Position numbers and translations under genes: made by a program. A DNA stretch of 45,260 bases from positions 1 through 45,260 of the forward strand of contig NZ_MCGB01000102.1 of the NCBI RefSeq assembly GCF_001699815.1. The letters are read 5' to 3'. A model generated the notes under the pieces. It did not search any database. It had not been told where the DNA came from and was given only the letters and a program-made list of their open reading frames with translations. This DNA is from Ralstonia pickettii (lineage in GTDB: Bacteria > Pseudomonadota > Gammaproteobacteria > Burkholderiales > Burkholderiaceae). Below, one piece after another: positions 29,956 to 40,333 of the stretch (the stretch's first letter is position 1; the number at the start of each line of letters is the position of its first letter).

Positions 29956-31481
29956 TGCAGCGGCCCGCCTGGCTTCGGCTGCCGCGCAGCCTGAAACTCA
30001 CGCTGCTCTGGTTGCTGCTGCCGGGGCTGGTAGGTGTGCTGGCGATCGACATCGTCTCGGCGTACCAAGCGCTGCGTGGCGCGACCGACCGCGCGTACGA
30101 TCGCGCCCTGCTCGGCTCGGTGCGCGCCATCGAAAACGGCGTGACGATCGAGCGCGGCCAGGTGCAGGTCAACGTGCCGTATGTGGCGCTGTCCATGTTC
30201 GAATCGACGGCGCAGAGCAACGTCTATTACCGCGTCGCTTTCGAGCCCTTGCCGGGCAAGGCGCCTGAAGCGGCGCTGACCGGCTACGACGATCTGCCGC
30301 TGCCCGTCACCCGGCTGGAAAACGACACCCCGCTCTTCTACGACGCGACATACCACGACGAGCCCGTACGCGTGGCCGCCGTGGCCAAGCCGCTCTATCA
30401 ACCGGGGCTGCCGGCGCGCATCGTCATTCAGGTGGCAGAAACCATCGAGACGCGCCGCGCGCTGCAGCAGGCGGTGTGGCGCGGCACGCTGCTGCGCGAT
30501 GCAGCGCTGGTGGCGGTCAGCGCCGCGCTGCTGTGGCTCGGCGTAACCGTCGCGCTGCGGCCGCTCAGTCGCCTGGCACGCAGCATCGGCGTGCGCGCGT
30601 CGGATGACCTGCGTCCGCTCGACGCCACCGACGTGCCTGCAGAAGTCCGCCCGCTGGTCGACGCGATCAACCACCACATTCATCGCTATGCCGAACTTGC
30701 GGAGGCGCAAAGCCAGTTCCTAGCCGATGCGTCGCACCAGTTGCGCACGCCGCTGGCCGTGCTGCTCACGCAAGCGGAATACGCACTGCGCGAAACCGAC
30801 CCGGTGCGCGTACGCGAAAGCCTGTCCGCCATCATCGCGCGCCTGCAGTCGACGAACCGGCTGACCACACAGCTGCTCGCCCTTGCCCGCGCCCGGCATG
30901 CGGGGCAGGATGCGCCGGCCGAAACCTTCGACCTGGGTGTTTTGGCACGCGACGTGGTGGTCGATGCGCTGCCGTTGGCGCGTGAAAAACAGCAGGACCT
31001 CGGCTGGGATGACGGCGGCCTCGTCATGGCGCTGCCCGTCATCGGCTATCCGGCCTTCCTGCGCGAGGCGCTCTCCAACCTCGTGCACAACGCCATCCGC
31101 TACACGCCGGCCGGCGGACGCATCACCGTACGCGCCACGGCTGACGGCGATGCCGCACTGGTCTGCGTGGACGACACCGGGCCGGGCATGAACGCCGACG
31201 AGCGCGCACACGCGTTCCAGCGCTTCCGCCGAGCGCACGAGGGCGGAAGTCGCTCGGGTAAACCCAAGGTCGCGCCCAAAGACGCCCGCTACGCCGCCGA
31301 AGGCTCCGGCCTTGGTCTGGCCATCGCGCGAGCCTATGCAGCGCGTAGCGGCGGGCAAATCGAGCTGGCCGACGGGGAGCCGAACGAGTACGGCGGCGTC
31401 GGTTTGTCGGCGCGGATCCGCGTGCCGCTGGCGGCTGCGGCAGCCTCGACCGAGCATGCTGCGACGCAGCAGCCGCAATGA
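29952..31481 (+). CDS. Sensor histidine kinase (TctE-like)
   Basis: 509 residues. First membrane helix about 16-36 (LTLLWLLLPGLVGVLAIDIV), an approximately 140-residue periplasmic sensor (2CSK_N type, with YDRALLGSVRAIENGV and YHDEPVRVAAVAKPLY), second helix about 180-200, HAMP, H-box with H262 (LADASHQLRTPLAVL) and ATPase domain with NLVHNAIRYTPAGG (N box) and DDTGPGMNADERAHAFQRFR. Phosphorylates the partner regulator. Periplasmic binding proteins encoded on both sides may present the ligand. Confidence 0.94.
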   Translation: MMQRPAWLRLPRSLKLTLLWLLLPGLVGVLAIDIVSAYQALRGATDRAYDRALLGSVRAIENGVTIERGQVQVNVPYVALSMFESTAQSNVYYRVAFEPLPGKAPEAALTGYDDLPLPVTRLENDTPLFYDATYHDEPVRVAAVAKPLYQPGLPARIVIQVAETIETRRALQQAVWRGTLLRDAALVAVSAALLWLGVTVALRPLSRLARSIGVRASDDLRPLDATDVPAEVRPLVDAINHHIHRYAELAEAQSQFLADASHQLRTPLAVLLTQAEYALRETDPVRVRESLSAIIARLQSTNRLTTQLLALARARHAGQDAPAETFDLGVLARDVVVDALPLAREKQQDLGWDDGGLVMALPVIGYPAFLREALSNLVHNAIRYTPAGGRITVRATADGDAALVCVDDTGPGMNADERAHAFQRFRRAHEGGSRSGKPKVAPKDARYAAEGSGLGLAIARAYAARSGGQIELADGEPNEYGGVGLSARIRVPLAAAAASTEHAATQQPQ

Positions 31482-31512
31482 AAGCGTGACGAAAGCGCGC
31501 GATTTCTATAAT
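31480..31512 (+). promoter_or_regulatory. Promoter and candidate response-regulator site upstream of the binding protein gene
   Basis: A perfect TATAAT is at 31507-31512. Just upstream, GAAAGCG occurs twice (31480-31486 and 31491-31497), 11 bp apart, the spacing used by OmpR-family dimers. No good -35 box is present (GTGACG at 31486-31491 leaves a 15-base spacer), consistent with an activator-dependent promoter. Confidence 0.55.
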
Positions 31513-31603
31513 CCGCCACACCTGGGGCCATCCGTCCGAGCTACAAGCAACACGCCATAAGTAGCCGGCCCCACACCATCACAAGCAAACAGGAGACAAA
31601 CCC

Positions 31604-32710
31604 ATGCTTCGTGGACGCTTTACGCCTGCGCACGCCGCTCTCGCCTCAATCGCAGCTGCCGCACTGACCCTCAGCGCCGCCGCCTTCGCGCAAGTTCCGG
31701 CCGGCTACCCCGCCAGCTATGCCGACACCATTGCCGCCGCCAAGAAGGAAGGCAAGGTGGTGGTCTATGCGACGACCGACACCAAGGCCGCCGACCCGCT
31801 GATCAAGGATTTCGAGTCGCTCTACCCCGGCGTGAAGGTCGAGTACAACGACATGAACAGCAGCGAGTTGTACAACCGCTTCATCAGTGAGCAGGCTGCC
31901 GGCGGCGCCTCGGCTGACATGATGTGGAACTCGTCGATGGACTCGCAGCTCAAGCTGGCGCAGACCTACGCGATGAAGTACGACTCGCCGGAAGTGCCGA
32001 ACGTGCCGAAGTGGGCTGTCTACAAAGGCCTGGCCTACGGCACGACGTACGAGCCCGCCGTGTTCCTGTACAACAAGCGCCTGATCAAGGATTCGGAAGT
32101 GCCGCAAACGCACGCCGATTTCGCCAAGTTGGTCGCCAGCCAACCCGAGCGCTTCAAGAACAAGGTCACGACGTACGACATCGAGAAGTCGGCCGTGGGC
32201 TTCATGATGGCTGCGCAGGACAATCTGGATTCGCCGCAGTACTTCGACTTCGTCAAGGCAGTGGGCCCGAACCTGGTGCTGCAGTCCTCGACCGGCACGA
32301 TGATGGAGCGCGTGGCCTCGGGCGAAAACCTGGTGGCGTACAACATCCTCGGTTCTTACGCGATTGCGCGCGCCAAGAAGGATCCGTCGATCGGCATCGT
32401 CTATCCGAAGGACTACACGCTGGTGGTGTCGCGCGTGGCGATGATCGCCAAGAAGGCGAAGAACCCGAACGCGGCCAAGCTGTGGCTGGACTACATCCTG
32501 TCCAAGCGCGGCCAGGAAATCCTCGCCAACAAGTCGGATCTGCACTCGCTGCGGGACGACGTGACGGGCGAAGCCACCGCCGCCGGCCTGAAGAAGATTC
32601 TCGGCAACAGCATCAAGCCGATTCCGGTCGACGAATCGATCCTGGCGTTCCTGGAACCCAAGAAGCGTCTGGACTTCATCAAGCAATGGCGCACCGCCGC
32701 CGGCCGTTGA
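31604..32710 (+). CDS. Periplasmic solute-binding protein of the adjacent ABC transporter (Fe3+/phosphonate type)
   Basis: 368 residues. Sec signal (MLRGRFTPAHAALASIAAAA... AAFA), then EGKVVVYATTDTKAADPLIK, MMWNSSMDSQLKLAQ, YGTTYEPAVFLYNKR and DYTLVVSRVAMIAKKAKNPN, a family 1-type binding fold. The Fe3+-binding Fbp proteins have a tyrosine pair for iron; I cannot confirm it here by eye, so the ligand (iron, a phosphonate or an organic acid) is open. AGGAG lies upstream. It is paralogous to the Tat-exported protein at 27992. Followed by permease and ATPase. Confidence 0.92.
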   Translation: MLRGRFTPAHAALASIAAAALTLSAAAFAQVPAGYPASYADTIAAAKKEGKVVVYATTDTKAADPLIKDFESLYPGVKVEYNDMNSSELYNRFISEQAAGGASADMMWNSSMDSQLKLAQTYAMKYDSPEVPNVPKWAVYKGLAYGTTYEPAVFLYNKRLIKDSEVPQTHADFAKLVASQPERFKNKVTTYDIEKSAVGFMMAAQDNLDSPQYFDFVKAVGPNLVLQSSTGTMMERVASGENLVAYNILGSYAIARAKKDPSIGIVYPKDYTLVVSRVAMIAKKAKNPNAAKLWLDYILSKRGQEILANKSDLHSLRDDVTGEATAAGLKKILGNSIKPIPVDESILAFLEPKKRLDFIKQWRTAAGR

Positions 32711-32761
32711 TCTGAGATCTGATCCGCTGATCACCGGCACACCTCTCATCTGACCGACCTG

Positions 32762-32787
32762 CCGGCGCCATCCGTATCTGGCGCCGG
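32762..32787 (+). other. Intercistronic hairpin between binding protein and permease genes
   Basis: Arms CCGGCGCCA (32762-32770) and TGGCGCCGG (32779-32787) with an eight-base loop and no following T-run. Such structures commonly keep the binding-protein mRNA abundant relative to the permease message. Confidence 0.7.
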
Positions 32788-32804
32788 TTCCTCCTGGAGG
32801 CACC

Positions 32805-34616
32805 ATGCGTTCTCTAGCGCAAGACCGTGCCGCCGCTCGCCAAGCCACCCTCAAGCGCTCGCCCTGGACGCGTGTGGGACAGGCTTTGCCGCGCGGCGTG
32901 GTCATTCTGCTTACCGCGCTGGCGATTTTCACGCCGCTGGCGCTGATCTTCTACCAGAGCTTTCTGTCTGCGCCGTTCTTCATGCCCGACGCGCTGGCGG
33001 GGCTGGATGCGTATCGCTTCATCTTTACGGATTCGGACTTCTGGCACGCCTTCGAGAAATCCACCGCGCTCGCTTTCGGCCTGGCAGTGATCTCGGTACC
33101 GCTGGGCGGCATCCTGGCGTTCCTGATGGTGCGTTCCGACTTGCCCGGCCGCCGCATTCTCGAACCGCTGCTGATGATTCCGGTGTTCGTCTCGCCGATG
33201 GTGCTGGCGTTCGGCTACGTGGTGTCCGCCGGCCCGGTGGGCTTCTACACCGTGTGGTTCAAGAGCCTGTTTGGCGGTGCGCCGTGGAACGTGTATTCGT
33301 TCATCAGCATCATCATCATTGCGGGCCTGACGCATGTGCCTCACGTGTATCTGTATGTCTCGTCAGCGCTGCGCAGCCTCGGTTCGGATGTGGAAGAAGC
33401 CGCGCGTATCGCGGGGGCATCGCCGCTGTCGGTGGCGCTCAACGTGAGCCTGCCGATGGTGCGCCCCGCGCTGCTGTACGCAGCCGTGCTGGTGATCTTC
33501 CTGGGCTTCGAGGTCTTCGGCCTGGTGCTCGTGTTGGGCGATCCGGAAGGCCACCTGGTGCTCGCCACGTACCTGTACAAGCTGACCAACAAACTCGGCA
33601 CGCCGGCCTATCACCTGATGGCAGCCGTGGCGGTCTGCCTGGTGATGGTGACGTTCCCGCTGGTGCTGCTGCAACGCTACATGCTGCGCTCGGCCAACCG
33701 CTTCGTCACCGTCAAGGGTAAGGTCACGCGCAGCCGCCCGCTGCCGCTGGGCTCGTGGCGCTGGCCGGCCTGGGCTGTCGTGGTGCTGTGGTTCTTCGTG
33801 ACGGTGGTGGTGCCGCTGTCGGGCATCGCGCTGCGCGCCTTCGTATCGAACTGGGGTGAAGGGGTGTCGCTGGTGGAAGCGTTCTCGACCACCGCGTTCC
33901 AGCAGATCTTCGAGCAGCCGCAATTCCTGCGCGCGATGGTCAACACGGTACTGATTGGCGTGATCGGTGGCGCCATCGCCGTGGCTTGCTACACCTGCAT
34001 CGGCCTGGCCATGCACCGCAAGCCGGATGGCTGGACGCGTTTCCTCGACTACAGCGTGCTGGTGCCCCGCGCCATTCCGGGTCTCCTGGCTGGCCTGGCG
34101 TTCCTGTGGGTGTTCCTGTTCGTGCCGAACTGGATCGAGACCGGCCTGACCGACAGCGGCCTGCCGTTCGCCAACTGGATCATCGAGAACGTCGTGCCGA
34201 GCCTGCGCGACCTGCGCAGCACGATCTTCAGCGTGTGGATCGCCTACACGGTCGTGTGGCTGGCTTATGGCCTGCGGCTGATCTCGGCCGCGCTGCTACA
34301 AGTCGGTCCGGAACTGGAAGAGGCGGCACGCTCGGTCGGCGCCACCCGCGCCCGCACCACGCGCGACGTGACGGTACCGCTCACGCGCTACGGCCTGCTC
34401 GGGGCGTGGCTGCTGATCTTCCTGATTTTCGAGCGCGAGTACTCGACCGGTGTGTATCTGCTGTCGCCGGGCACCGAGACGATCGGCTCGATGCTGGTTT
34501 CCCTGTGGGCGGGCGGCGCCATCGATATCGTTGCCGCGCTGTCCTTCGTCAATATCGTGCTGGTGGCCGTCGGCCTCGGCATCGCACTGCGTTTCGGAGT
34601 GAAGCTCCATGATTGA
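32805..34616 (+). CDS. ABC transporter permease, fused double permease (FbpB-like)
   Basis: 603 residues, about twelve membrane helices in two homologous halves. Each half carries an EAA-type cytoplasmic loop that contacts the ATPase: EEAARIAGASPLSVALNVSL and EEAARSVGATRARTTRDVTV. This fused form is typical of Fe3+ and putrescine-type systems such as FbpB. GGAGG lies four bases before the ATG. It overlaps the ATPase start by 8 bp. Confidence 0.93.
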   Translation: MRSLAQDRAAARQATLKRSPWTRVGQALPRGVVILLTALAIFTPLALIFYQSFLSAPFFMPDALAGLDAYRFIFTDSDFWHAFEKSTALAFGLAVISVPLGGILAFLMVRSDLPGRRILEPLLMIPVFVSPMVLAFGYVVSAGPVGFYTVWFKSLFGGAPWNVYSFISIIIIAGLTHVPHVYLYVSSALRSLGSDVEEAARIAGASPLSVALNVSLPMVRPALLYAAVLVIFLGFEVFGLVLVLGDPEGHLVLATYLYKLTNKLGTPAYHLMAAVAVCLVMVTFPLVLLQRYMLRSANRFVTVKGKVTRSRPLPLGSWRWPAWAVVVLWFFVTVVVPLSGIALRAFVSNWGEGVSLVEAFSTTAFQQIFEQPQFLRAMVNTVLIGVIGGAIAVACYTCIGLAMHRKPDGWTRFLDYSVLVPRAIPGLLAGLAFLWVFLFVPNWIETGLTDSGLPFANWIIENVVPSLRDLRSTIFSVWIAYTVVWLAYGLRLISAALLQVGPELEEAARSVGATRARTTRDVTVPLTRYGLLGAWLLIFLIFEREYSTGVYLLSPGTETIGSMLVSLWAGGAIDIVAALSFVNIVLVAVGLGIALRFGVKLHD

Positions 34617-35694
34617 ACTCACTGTCAACGACCTGCACCTGCAATACGGCAACAACCCGGTTCTCAAGGGTGTCTCGATGCAGCTGCAGAAGGGCGAGGT
34701 CGTCTCGCTGCTGGGCCCGTCGGGTTCGGGCAAGACCACGCTGCTGCGTGCTGTCGCCGGCCTCGAGCAAGCGAGCCAGGGCACTGTCCAGATCGGCGAT
34801 CGCGTCATGTTCGACGGCGCCAAGAAGCTCGACGTGCCGGCCGAAGGGCGCAACCTGGGCCTGGTGTTCCAGTCGTACGCGCTGTGGCCGCACAAGACCG
34901 TGGCCGAGAACGTCGCCTACCCGCTCAAGCTGCGCAAGACGCCCTCCGCGCAGATCAAGGAACGCGTGCAGGCCGTGCTGCAGCAACTGGGCCTCGGCCA
35001 CCTGGGCGAGCGTTTCCCGAGCCAGCTCTCCGGCGGCCAGCAGCAGCGTGTGGCGATCGCCCGCGCGCTGGTCTACAACCCGCCTGTGATACTGCTCGAC
35101 GAGCCACTCTCGAACCTCGACGCCAAGCTGCGCGAAGAAGCCCGCGCCTTCCTGCGCGAGCTGATTGTGCGCCTGGGCCTCTCTGCACTGATGGTCACGC
35201 ACGACCAGAGCGAAGCGATGGCCATGTCCGATCGCATCCTGCTGCTGAACAACGGCGTGATCGAACAGCAGGGCACGCCCGAGCAGATGTACGGCGCGCC
35301 CGAGACTCTCTTCACCGCCGAATTCATGGGCAGCAACAACCGCATCAATGGCAAGATCGCCGAAGTGCGTGACGGCATGGCGCGCCTGGTAGACGAGACG
35401 GGCGGCTGGTCTCTGTGGGGTGTGGCGCGCGGTGATCTGAAGCCGGGTGCATCGGCGCACGGCGTGATCCGCCTGGAACAGGTGCGCGTGGGCGTCGACA
35501 ACGCCGACAACACCATCCACCTGCCGCTCGCAACGCGCATGTATCTGGGTGACCGCTGGGAATGCCTGTTCCGCGCCACCGACGACAGCGGCGCGACCGG
35601 CACAGGCCTGCGCGCCTACTCCGCCAGCGCACCGAGCGACGGCAAGTACGCGCTGACCTTCCCGCGCGAACAGTTTTGGCTGTACGCCGCTTGA
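34609..35694 (+). CDS. ABC transporter ATP-binding protein (FbpC/PotA type)
   Basis: 361 residues. Walker [10 protein letters not shown] near 38-46, signature LSGGQQQR near 137-144, Walker B VILLDEP near 158-164, switch histidine in MVTHDQSEA, then a C-terminal TOBE-like domain (about 240-361). Powers import with the permease and binding protein encoded just before it. Ends 37 bp before an intrinsic terminator. Confidence 0.95.
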   Translation: MIELTVNDLHLQYGNNPVLKGVSMQLQKGEVVSLLGPSGSGKTTLLRAVAGLEQASQGTVQIGDRVMFDGAKKLDVPAEGRNLGLVFQSYALWPHKTVAENVAYPLKLRKTPSAQIKERVQAVLQQLGLGHLGERFPSQLSGGQQQRVAIARALVYNPPVILLDEPLSNLDAKLREEARAFLRELIVRLGLSALMVTHDQSEAMAMSDRILLLNNGVIEQQGTPEQMYGAPETLFTAEFMGSNNRINGKIAEVRDGMARLVDETGGWSLWGVARGDLKPGASAHGVIRLEQVRVGVDNADNTIHLPLATRMYLGDRWECLFRATDDSGATGTGLRAYSASAPSDGKYALTFPREQFWLYAA

Positions 35695-35730
35695 AGCAAC
35701 AAACGCAACAGCGGATTCATCGGCAACAAG

Positions 35731-35753
35731 AAAGGCAGCCTCGGCTGCCTTTT
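35731..35753 (+). terminator. Rho-independent terminator after the ABC operon
   Basis: AAAGGCAGCC and GGCTGCCTTT around TC, followed by TCTTCTTT. Plus-strand intrinsic terminator closing the transporter operon before the convergent tatC. Confidence 0.85.
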
Positions 35754-35781
35754 CTTCTTTGGCTGATACTGGATCGGCCCG

Positions 35782-36585
35782 TCAGTCTTTCACCACCGGC
35801 AGGTGCTCCGGATCGTTCTCCGGTGCCGTGGTGTTACGGATGAAGATTGCCGCCAAGATCAACCCCAGCTCGTACAGCAACCACAGCGGCACCGCCAGCA
35901 GCAACTGCGACATCACGTCCGGCGGCGTCACGACCGCGGCAATCACGAAGGCGCCCACCACCACGTATGGCCGCGCCTGTCGGAGCTTCTCCAGGCTCAC
36001 GATGCCAAAGCGCACCAGCACCATCACCACCACAGGTACCTCGAAGGTGATGCCGAAAGCCAGGAAGGTGGTCATCGCAAAGCTCAGATACTTGTCGATG
36101 TCGGTCGACATCTCGGCCCCCAGGGGCGCGTTGTAGTGCGCCATCACCTTGAACACCGTCGGGAAGACCAGGAAATACGCAAATGCCACACCGCACAGGA
36201 ACAGCACATAGGTGCTCACCACCAGCGGCATGATCATCCGCTTCTCGTGCGTGTACAGCCCCGGCGCTACAAAGCGCCAGATCTGGTACAGCACCCACGG
36301 CAGTGCGATCAGAAAGGCGGCCAGCAGCGTCACCTTCATCGGCACGAAGAACGAGCCGGTGACGTCCGTCACGATCATGTGACCGTTCTTGGGCAACGCC
36401 TGGATCAGCGGCCGCGAGAACAGGTTGAAAATATCCGGCGCCCAGTAGACCAGGCCCAGAAAGATCAGCAGCACGCCGGCACCCGCCTTGACGATGCGCT
36501 CGCGCAGCTCGACCAGGTGCGAAATGAAGGTTTCCTGCGCGCCGTCCTCGGGCGACTCTTGCGGATCGAGTGGAGCGGCACTCAT
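35782..36585 (-). CDS. tatC: TatC, core of the twin-arginine translocase
   Basis: 267 residues. Six membrane helices, the N-terminal FISHLVELRERIVKAGAG motif that binds the twin-arginine signal, and the conserved SFFVPMKVTLLAAFLIALPW and YFLVFPTVFKV regions. Recognises folded Tat substrates such as the Rieske protein and, probably, the binding protein at 27992. Last gene of the cluster running from hisG. Confidence 0.96.
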   Translation of the reverse strand: MSAAPLDPQESPEDGAQETFISHLVELRERIVKAGAGVLLIFLGLVYWAPDIFNLFSRPLIQALPKNGHMIVTDVTGSFFVPMKVTLLAAFLIALPWVLYQIWRFVAPGLYTHEKRMIMPLVVSTYVLFLCGVAFAYFLVFPTVFKVMAHYNAPLGAEMSTDIDKYLSFAMTTFLAFGITFEVPVVVMVLVRFGIVSLEKLRQARPYVVVGAFVIAAVVTPPDVMSQLLLAVPLWLLYELGLILAAIFIRNTTAPENDPEHLPVVKD

Positions 36586-36646
36586 GTCGGGTTGGAAAGG
36601 GGGAAGTCAGGACGCGACACCGCAGACACGGCTCGCGCCCGGAAGA

Positions 36647-37159
36647 TCATTCGAAGAAGGAGCGCGCACGCGACTGTGCGGCAACGATGGGCGGACGATG
36701 ACGCTTGACGCGTGCCGCACCCGATTGCGCCCACATGCGCACGCCCTGCTTCTGGCGGTACCACTTGGGCATCGAGAGCTGCTTGTTGCGCCAGCTGTTG
36801 CGACCGTTGCGCGACTTGCCCGGTGCCGGGCGCCAGTCGGGGGCGGAGGTCGCCGTGTGCGCGGGATCACCAAGCGCCTCGTTCAGGCGTTCGTTGATCT
36901 CGGTCGTGTGCTTACTGACCTCCTGGTGGATGGTCTGCTCGACATTGCGCGCGGCCTGCTCGAAGTCGGTGCGCATCTTGCGCAGTTCCTCGAGCTCGAT
37001 TTCGCGGCTGACCTCGGCCTTCACATCGGCGATGTAGCGCTGTGCGCGGCCAAGCAAGGCGCCAGCGGTACGCGCCACCTTGGGCAGACGCTCGGGCCCG
37101 ATGACGACGAGCGCCACCATGCCAATCAGCGCCAGCTTGGAAATGCCGAGATCGATCAT
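36647..37159 (-). CDS. tatB: TatB
   Basis: 170 residues. One N-terminal membrane helix (MIDLGISKLALIGMVALVVI) with the G-P-E-R-L-P-K hinge, then an amphipathic helix and coiled-coil-like region (DVKAEVSREIELEELRKMRT) and a long basic tail (RVKRHRPPIVAAQSRARSFF). Forms the receptor complex with TatC. Between tatA and tatC. Confidence 0.95.
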   Translation of the reverse strand: MIDLGISKLALIGMVALVVIGPERLPKVARTAGALLGRAQRYIADVKAEVSREIELEELRKMRTDFEQAARNVEQTIHQEVSKHTTEINERLNEALGDPAHTATSAPDWRPAPGKSRNGRNSWRNKQLSMPKWYRQKQGVRMWAQSGAARVKRHRPPIVAAQSRARSFFE

Positions 37160-37180
37160 CGGTCAGCGGGGCGTCTGTGT

Positions 37181-37438
37181 TCAGCCTTGCTTGGACTTGT
37201 CGCGCGCTTCGACGTCGATCGTCGTCGCATCGTGCAACTCGCGCGGCGGCTGACCGGCGGTCTGTTGAGGCTGTTGCGAACCGGCGGGCTTGTCTTCCTG
37301 CCCTTCGCGCATGCCGTCCTTGAAGCCCTTCACGGCGCTGCCCAGATCCGAACCGATGTTGCGCAGCTTCTTCGTGCCGAAGACCATCATGATGATGACC
37401 AGCACGATCAGCCAGTGCCAAATGCTAAAGGAACCCAT
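37181..37438 (-). CDS. tatA: TatA
   Basis: 85 residues. Short membrane helix ([20 protein letters not shown]), hinge [19 protein letters not shown], amphipathic helix and a charged, disordered tail. Oligomerises to form the Tat channel. 21 bp before tatB. Confidence 0.96.
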   Translation of the reverse strand: MGSFSIWHWLIVLVIIMMVFGTKKLRNIGSDLGSAVKGFKDGMREGQEDKPAGSQQPQQTAGQPPRELHDATTIDVEARDKSKQG

Positions 37439-37500
37439 GTCCTACTCCCACGTAAATACGGCTGGTGGCGTCGCAACGGTGGCGACGCCATTGGTTGATT

Positions 37501-37875
37501 TTACGGATTTGCGTACATCGGCTTGCTGTCATTCAGATACAGCCAACCTTTCACAATACGATACAGCATCCAGATGCCCAGAGCCCACAGGACGGCAAAG
37601 CCGATGAACGCTACGGGAATGAGCAACACCCCGATCACACCCCACAATACGCACCACCAGAACGAACGGATTTGCCAACGAAAGTGCGACTCATACAGCG
37701 TGCCGCGCACATCGTCGCGCTTAACATACCCAACGATGATGGCAATCAATGCAGTGATACCGCCGGTCAGCCAAAAAATGGCGTAGAGCGCATACAAAAT
37801 ATGCGTGAGGCGACGCAGCCCGGCTAGGCGCTCCGCGTCGTCCGTCATCACCACTGCCGCTGCGTATTTGTCCAC
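37501..37875 (-). CDS. DUF4870-like small membrane protein
   Basis: 124 residues from GTG at 37875, which has GGGAGG four bases upstream; a shorter start at 37848 is possible. About three membrane helices (LYALYAIFWLTGGITALIAI, FWWCVLWGVIGVLLIPV, GFAVLWALGIWMLYRIVKGW) and a short loop YVKRDDVRGTLYESHFRWQI typical of DUF4870-like proteins. Function unknown. Conserved between hisE and tatA in related genomes as I recall. Confidence 0.85.
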   Translation of the reverse strand: MDKYAAAVVMTDDAERLAGLRRLTHILYALYAIFWLTGGITALIAIIVGYVKRDDVRGTLYESHFRWQIRSFWWCVLWGVIGVLLIPVAFIGFAVLWALGIWMLYRIVKGWLYLNDSKPMYANP

Positions 37876-37906
37876 ACTGCCTCCCTGCGACGATCCGTCA
37901 CCGTAG

Positions 37907-38281
37907 TCAGTCCCCCGCTGCGTCGCGTGCCTGCAACTTGCGCAGCGCCTTCTCTTCCAGACCGGAAAGCCCCTCGCGGCGCGCCAGTTCGCCCACGACG
38001 TCATCCGGCGTGAGGTCGAAGTGCGACAGCAGCACCATGGTGTGGAACCACAGGTCGGCTACTTCGTAGACGACTTTGCTGCGCGCCTCGTCGGTCATGC
38101 CCGCGGCCCGAGCATCCTTGGCGGCCATGACGGTCTCGGTGGCCTCTTCGCCGATCTTTTTGAGGATGGCATCGTCGCCCTTGTTGAACAGGCGCGCGAT
38201 GTAGCTCTTTTCCGGGTCACCGCCGTTGGCGAGCTTGCGGGATTCGAGCACCTCGCCCAGGCGGCGCAGGGTGTCACTCAT
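37907..38281 (-). CDS. hisE: Phosphoribosyl-ATP pyrophosphatase HisE
   Basis: 124 residues from [20 protein letters not shown] (ATG at 38281). MazG-like all-helical fold with [15 protein letters not shown] and [14 protein letters not shown] carrying the acidic magnesium ligands. Hydrolyses PR-ATP to PR-AMP, second step of histidine synthesis. Overlaps hisI by 8 bp. Confidence 0.96.
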   Translation of the reverse strand: MSDTLRRLGEVLESRKLANGGDPEKSYIARLFNKGDDAILKKIGEEATETVMAAKDARAAGMTDEARSKVVYEVADLWFHTMVLLSHFDLTPDDVVGELARREGLSGLEEKALRKLQARDAAGD

Positions 38282-38692
38282 GATTGTGGCCGGGCTTGCC
38301 GGCGTAAATGTCGTCGGGGTTCTTGAGCACCGGCTCGACGGTGTGCCAATCGCCGTCTTCCACATTGCCTTCGAACTTCTGGAAAAAGCACGCGTGGCGG
38401 CCAGTATGGCAGGCGATGCCGCCGATTTGTGTGACGCGGAGCAAGATCACGTCTTCATCGCAGTCGAGGCGGATCTCGTGCACCTTCTGGATGTGGCCGG
38501 ACTCCTCGCCCTTGTGCCACAGGCGCTTGCGCGAGCGCGACCAGAACACGGCCTCGCCGCTTTCAACCGTCTTCTGCAGCGCCTCGCGGTTCATGAACGC
38601 GAACATCAGGACGTCATTGCTGCCCTGCTCCTGCACGATCACCGGCACCAGGCCGTTGTCGTCCCAGTGGACCTTGTTCAGCCACTTCTTGC

Positions 38693-38696
<4 letters not shown>
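38274..38696 (-). CDS. hisI: Phosphoribosyl-AMP cyclohydrolase HisI
   Basis: 140 residues. Contains [18 protein letters not shown], the [11 protein letters not shown] metal ligands and [10 protein letters not shown] zinc cysteines. Opens the adenine ring of PR-AMP. Coupled to hisF (ATGA) and hisE. Confidence 0.96.
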
Positions 38697-39469
<773 letters not shown>

Positions 39470-39516
39470 GATGAGTCGGGCGCCGGAGCGCCCGTTGTGC
39501 ACGGCTGGATCAACGA

Positions 39517-40260
39517 TCAGGCCGCGCCGAGTTTGTCCGCGAGGGCTTGTGCTTCCTTGAAGTTCAGGTCGCCCGAATAGATGGCGCGACCGCAGATCAC
39601 GCCTTCCACGCCATGCTCTTCGACCGCGCACAGGTGGTCGATGTCCTTGAGGTTCGACAAGCCGCCGCTGGCAATGACCGGAATTTTCACCGACTGTGCC
39701 AACTTGACGGTGGCATCGATGTTGATGCCCTGCAGCATGCCGTCGCGGCCGATGTCGGTGTAGATGATGCCTTCGACGCCGTAGTCTTCGTACTTCTTGG
39801 CGAGGTCCACGACTTCGTGGCCGGAGAGCTTGCTCCAGCCGTCGGTCGCGACCTTGCCGTCCTTGGCATCGAGCCCGACGATGATATGGCCGCCGAATGC
39901 CGTGCATGCGTCCCGCAGAAAGCCCGGGTCCTTGACCGCCGCCGTGCCGATGATCACGTACGACAAGCCGTCGTCGAGCCAGCGCTCGATGGTGCCCAGA
40001 TCGCGGATGCCGCCGCCGAGTTGCACGGGGATCTCGTCGCCCACCTCGGCGAGGATGGCCTTGACGGCCGCCTCGTTACGCGGCTTGCCCGCGAAAGCGC
40101 CATTCAGATCGACAAGATGCAAGCGGCGCGCACCCTGCTCGACCCAATGCCGCGCCATGGCCGCGGGGTCTTCCGAGAATACGGTGGCTTGATCCATATC
40201 GCCTTGTTTGAGGCGCACACACTGACCGTCCTTCAGGTCGATGGCCGGGATGAGCAGCAT
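39517..40260 (-). CDS. hisA: HisA, ProFAR isomerase
   Basis: 247 residues. (beta/alpha)8 barrel related to His[21 protein letters not shown] with catalytic D8, and [34 protein letters not shown] and [14 protein letters not shown]. Carries out the Amadori-type isomerisation before HisHF. Confidence 0.97.
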
Positions 40261-40333
40261 AGTCGTAACGACAAAGTTGAGGGGGTGAGGTTAAACGGGC
40301 AAAAGGGATTCGGTCGCGACTGTGAGCCCGATT

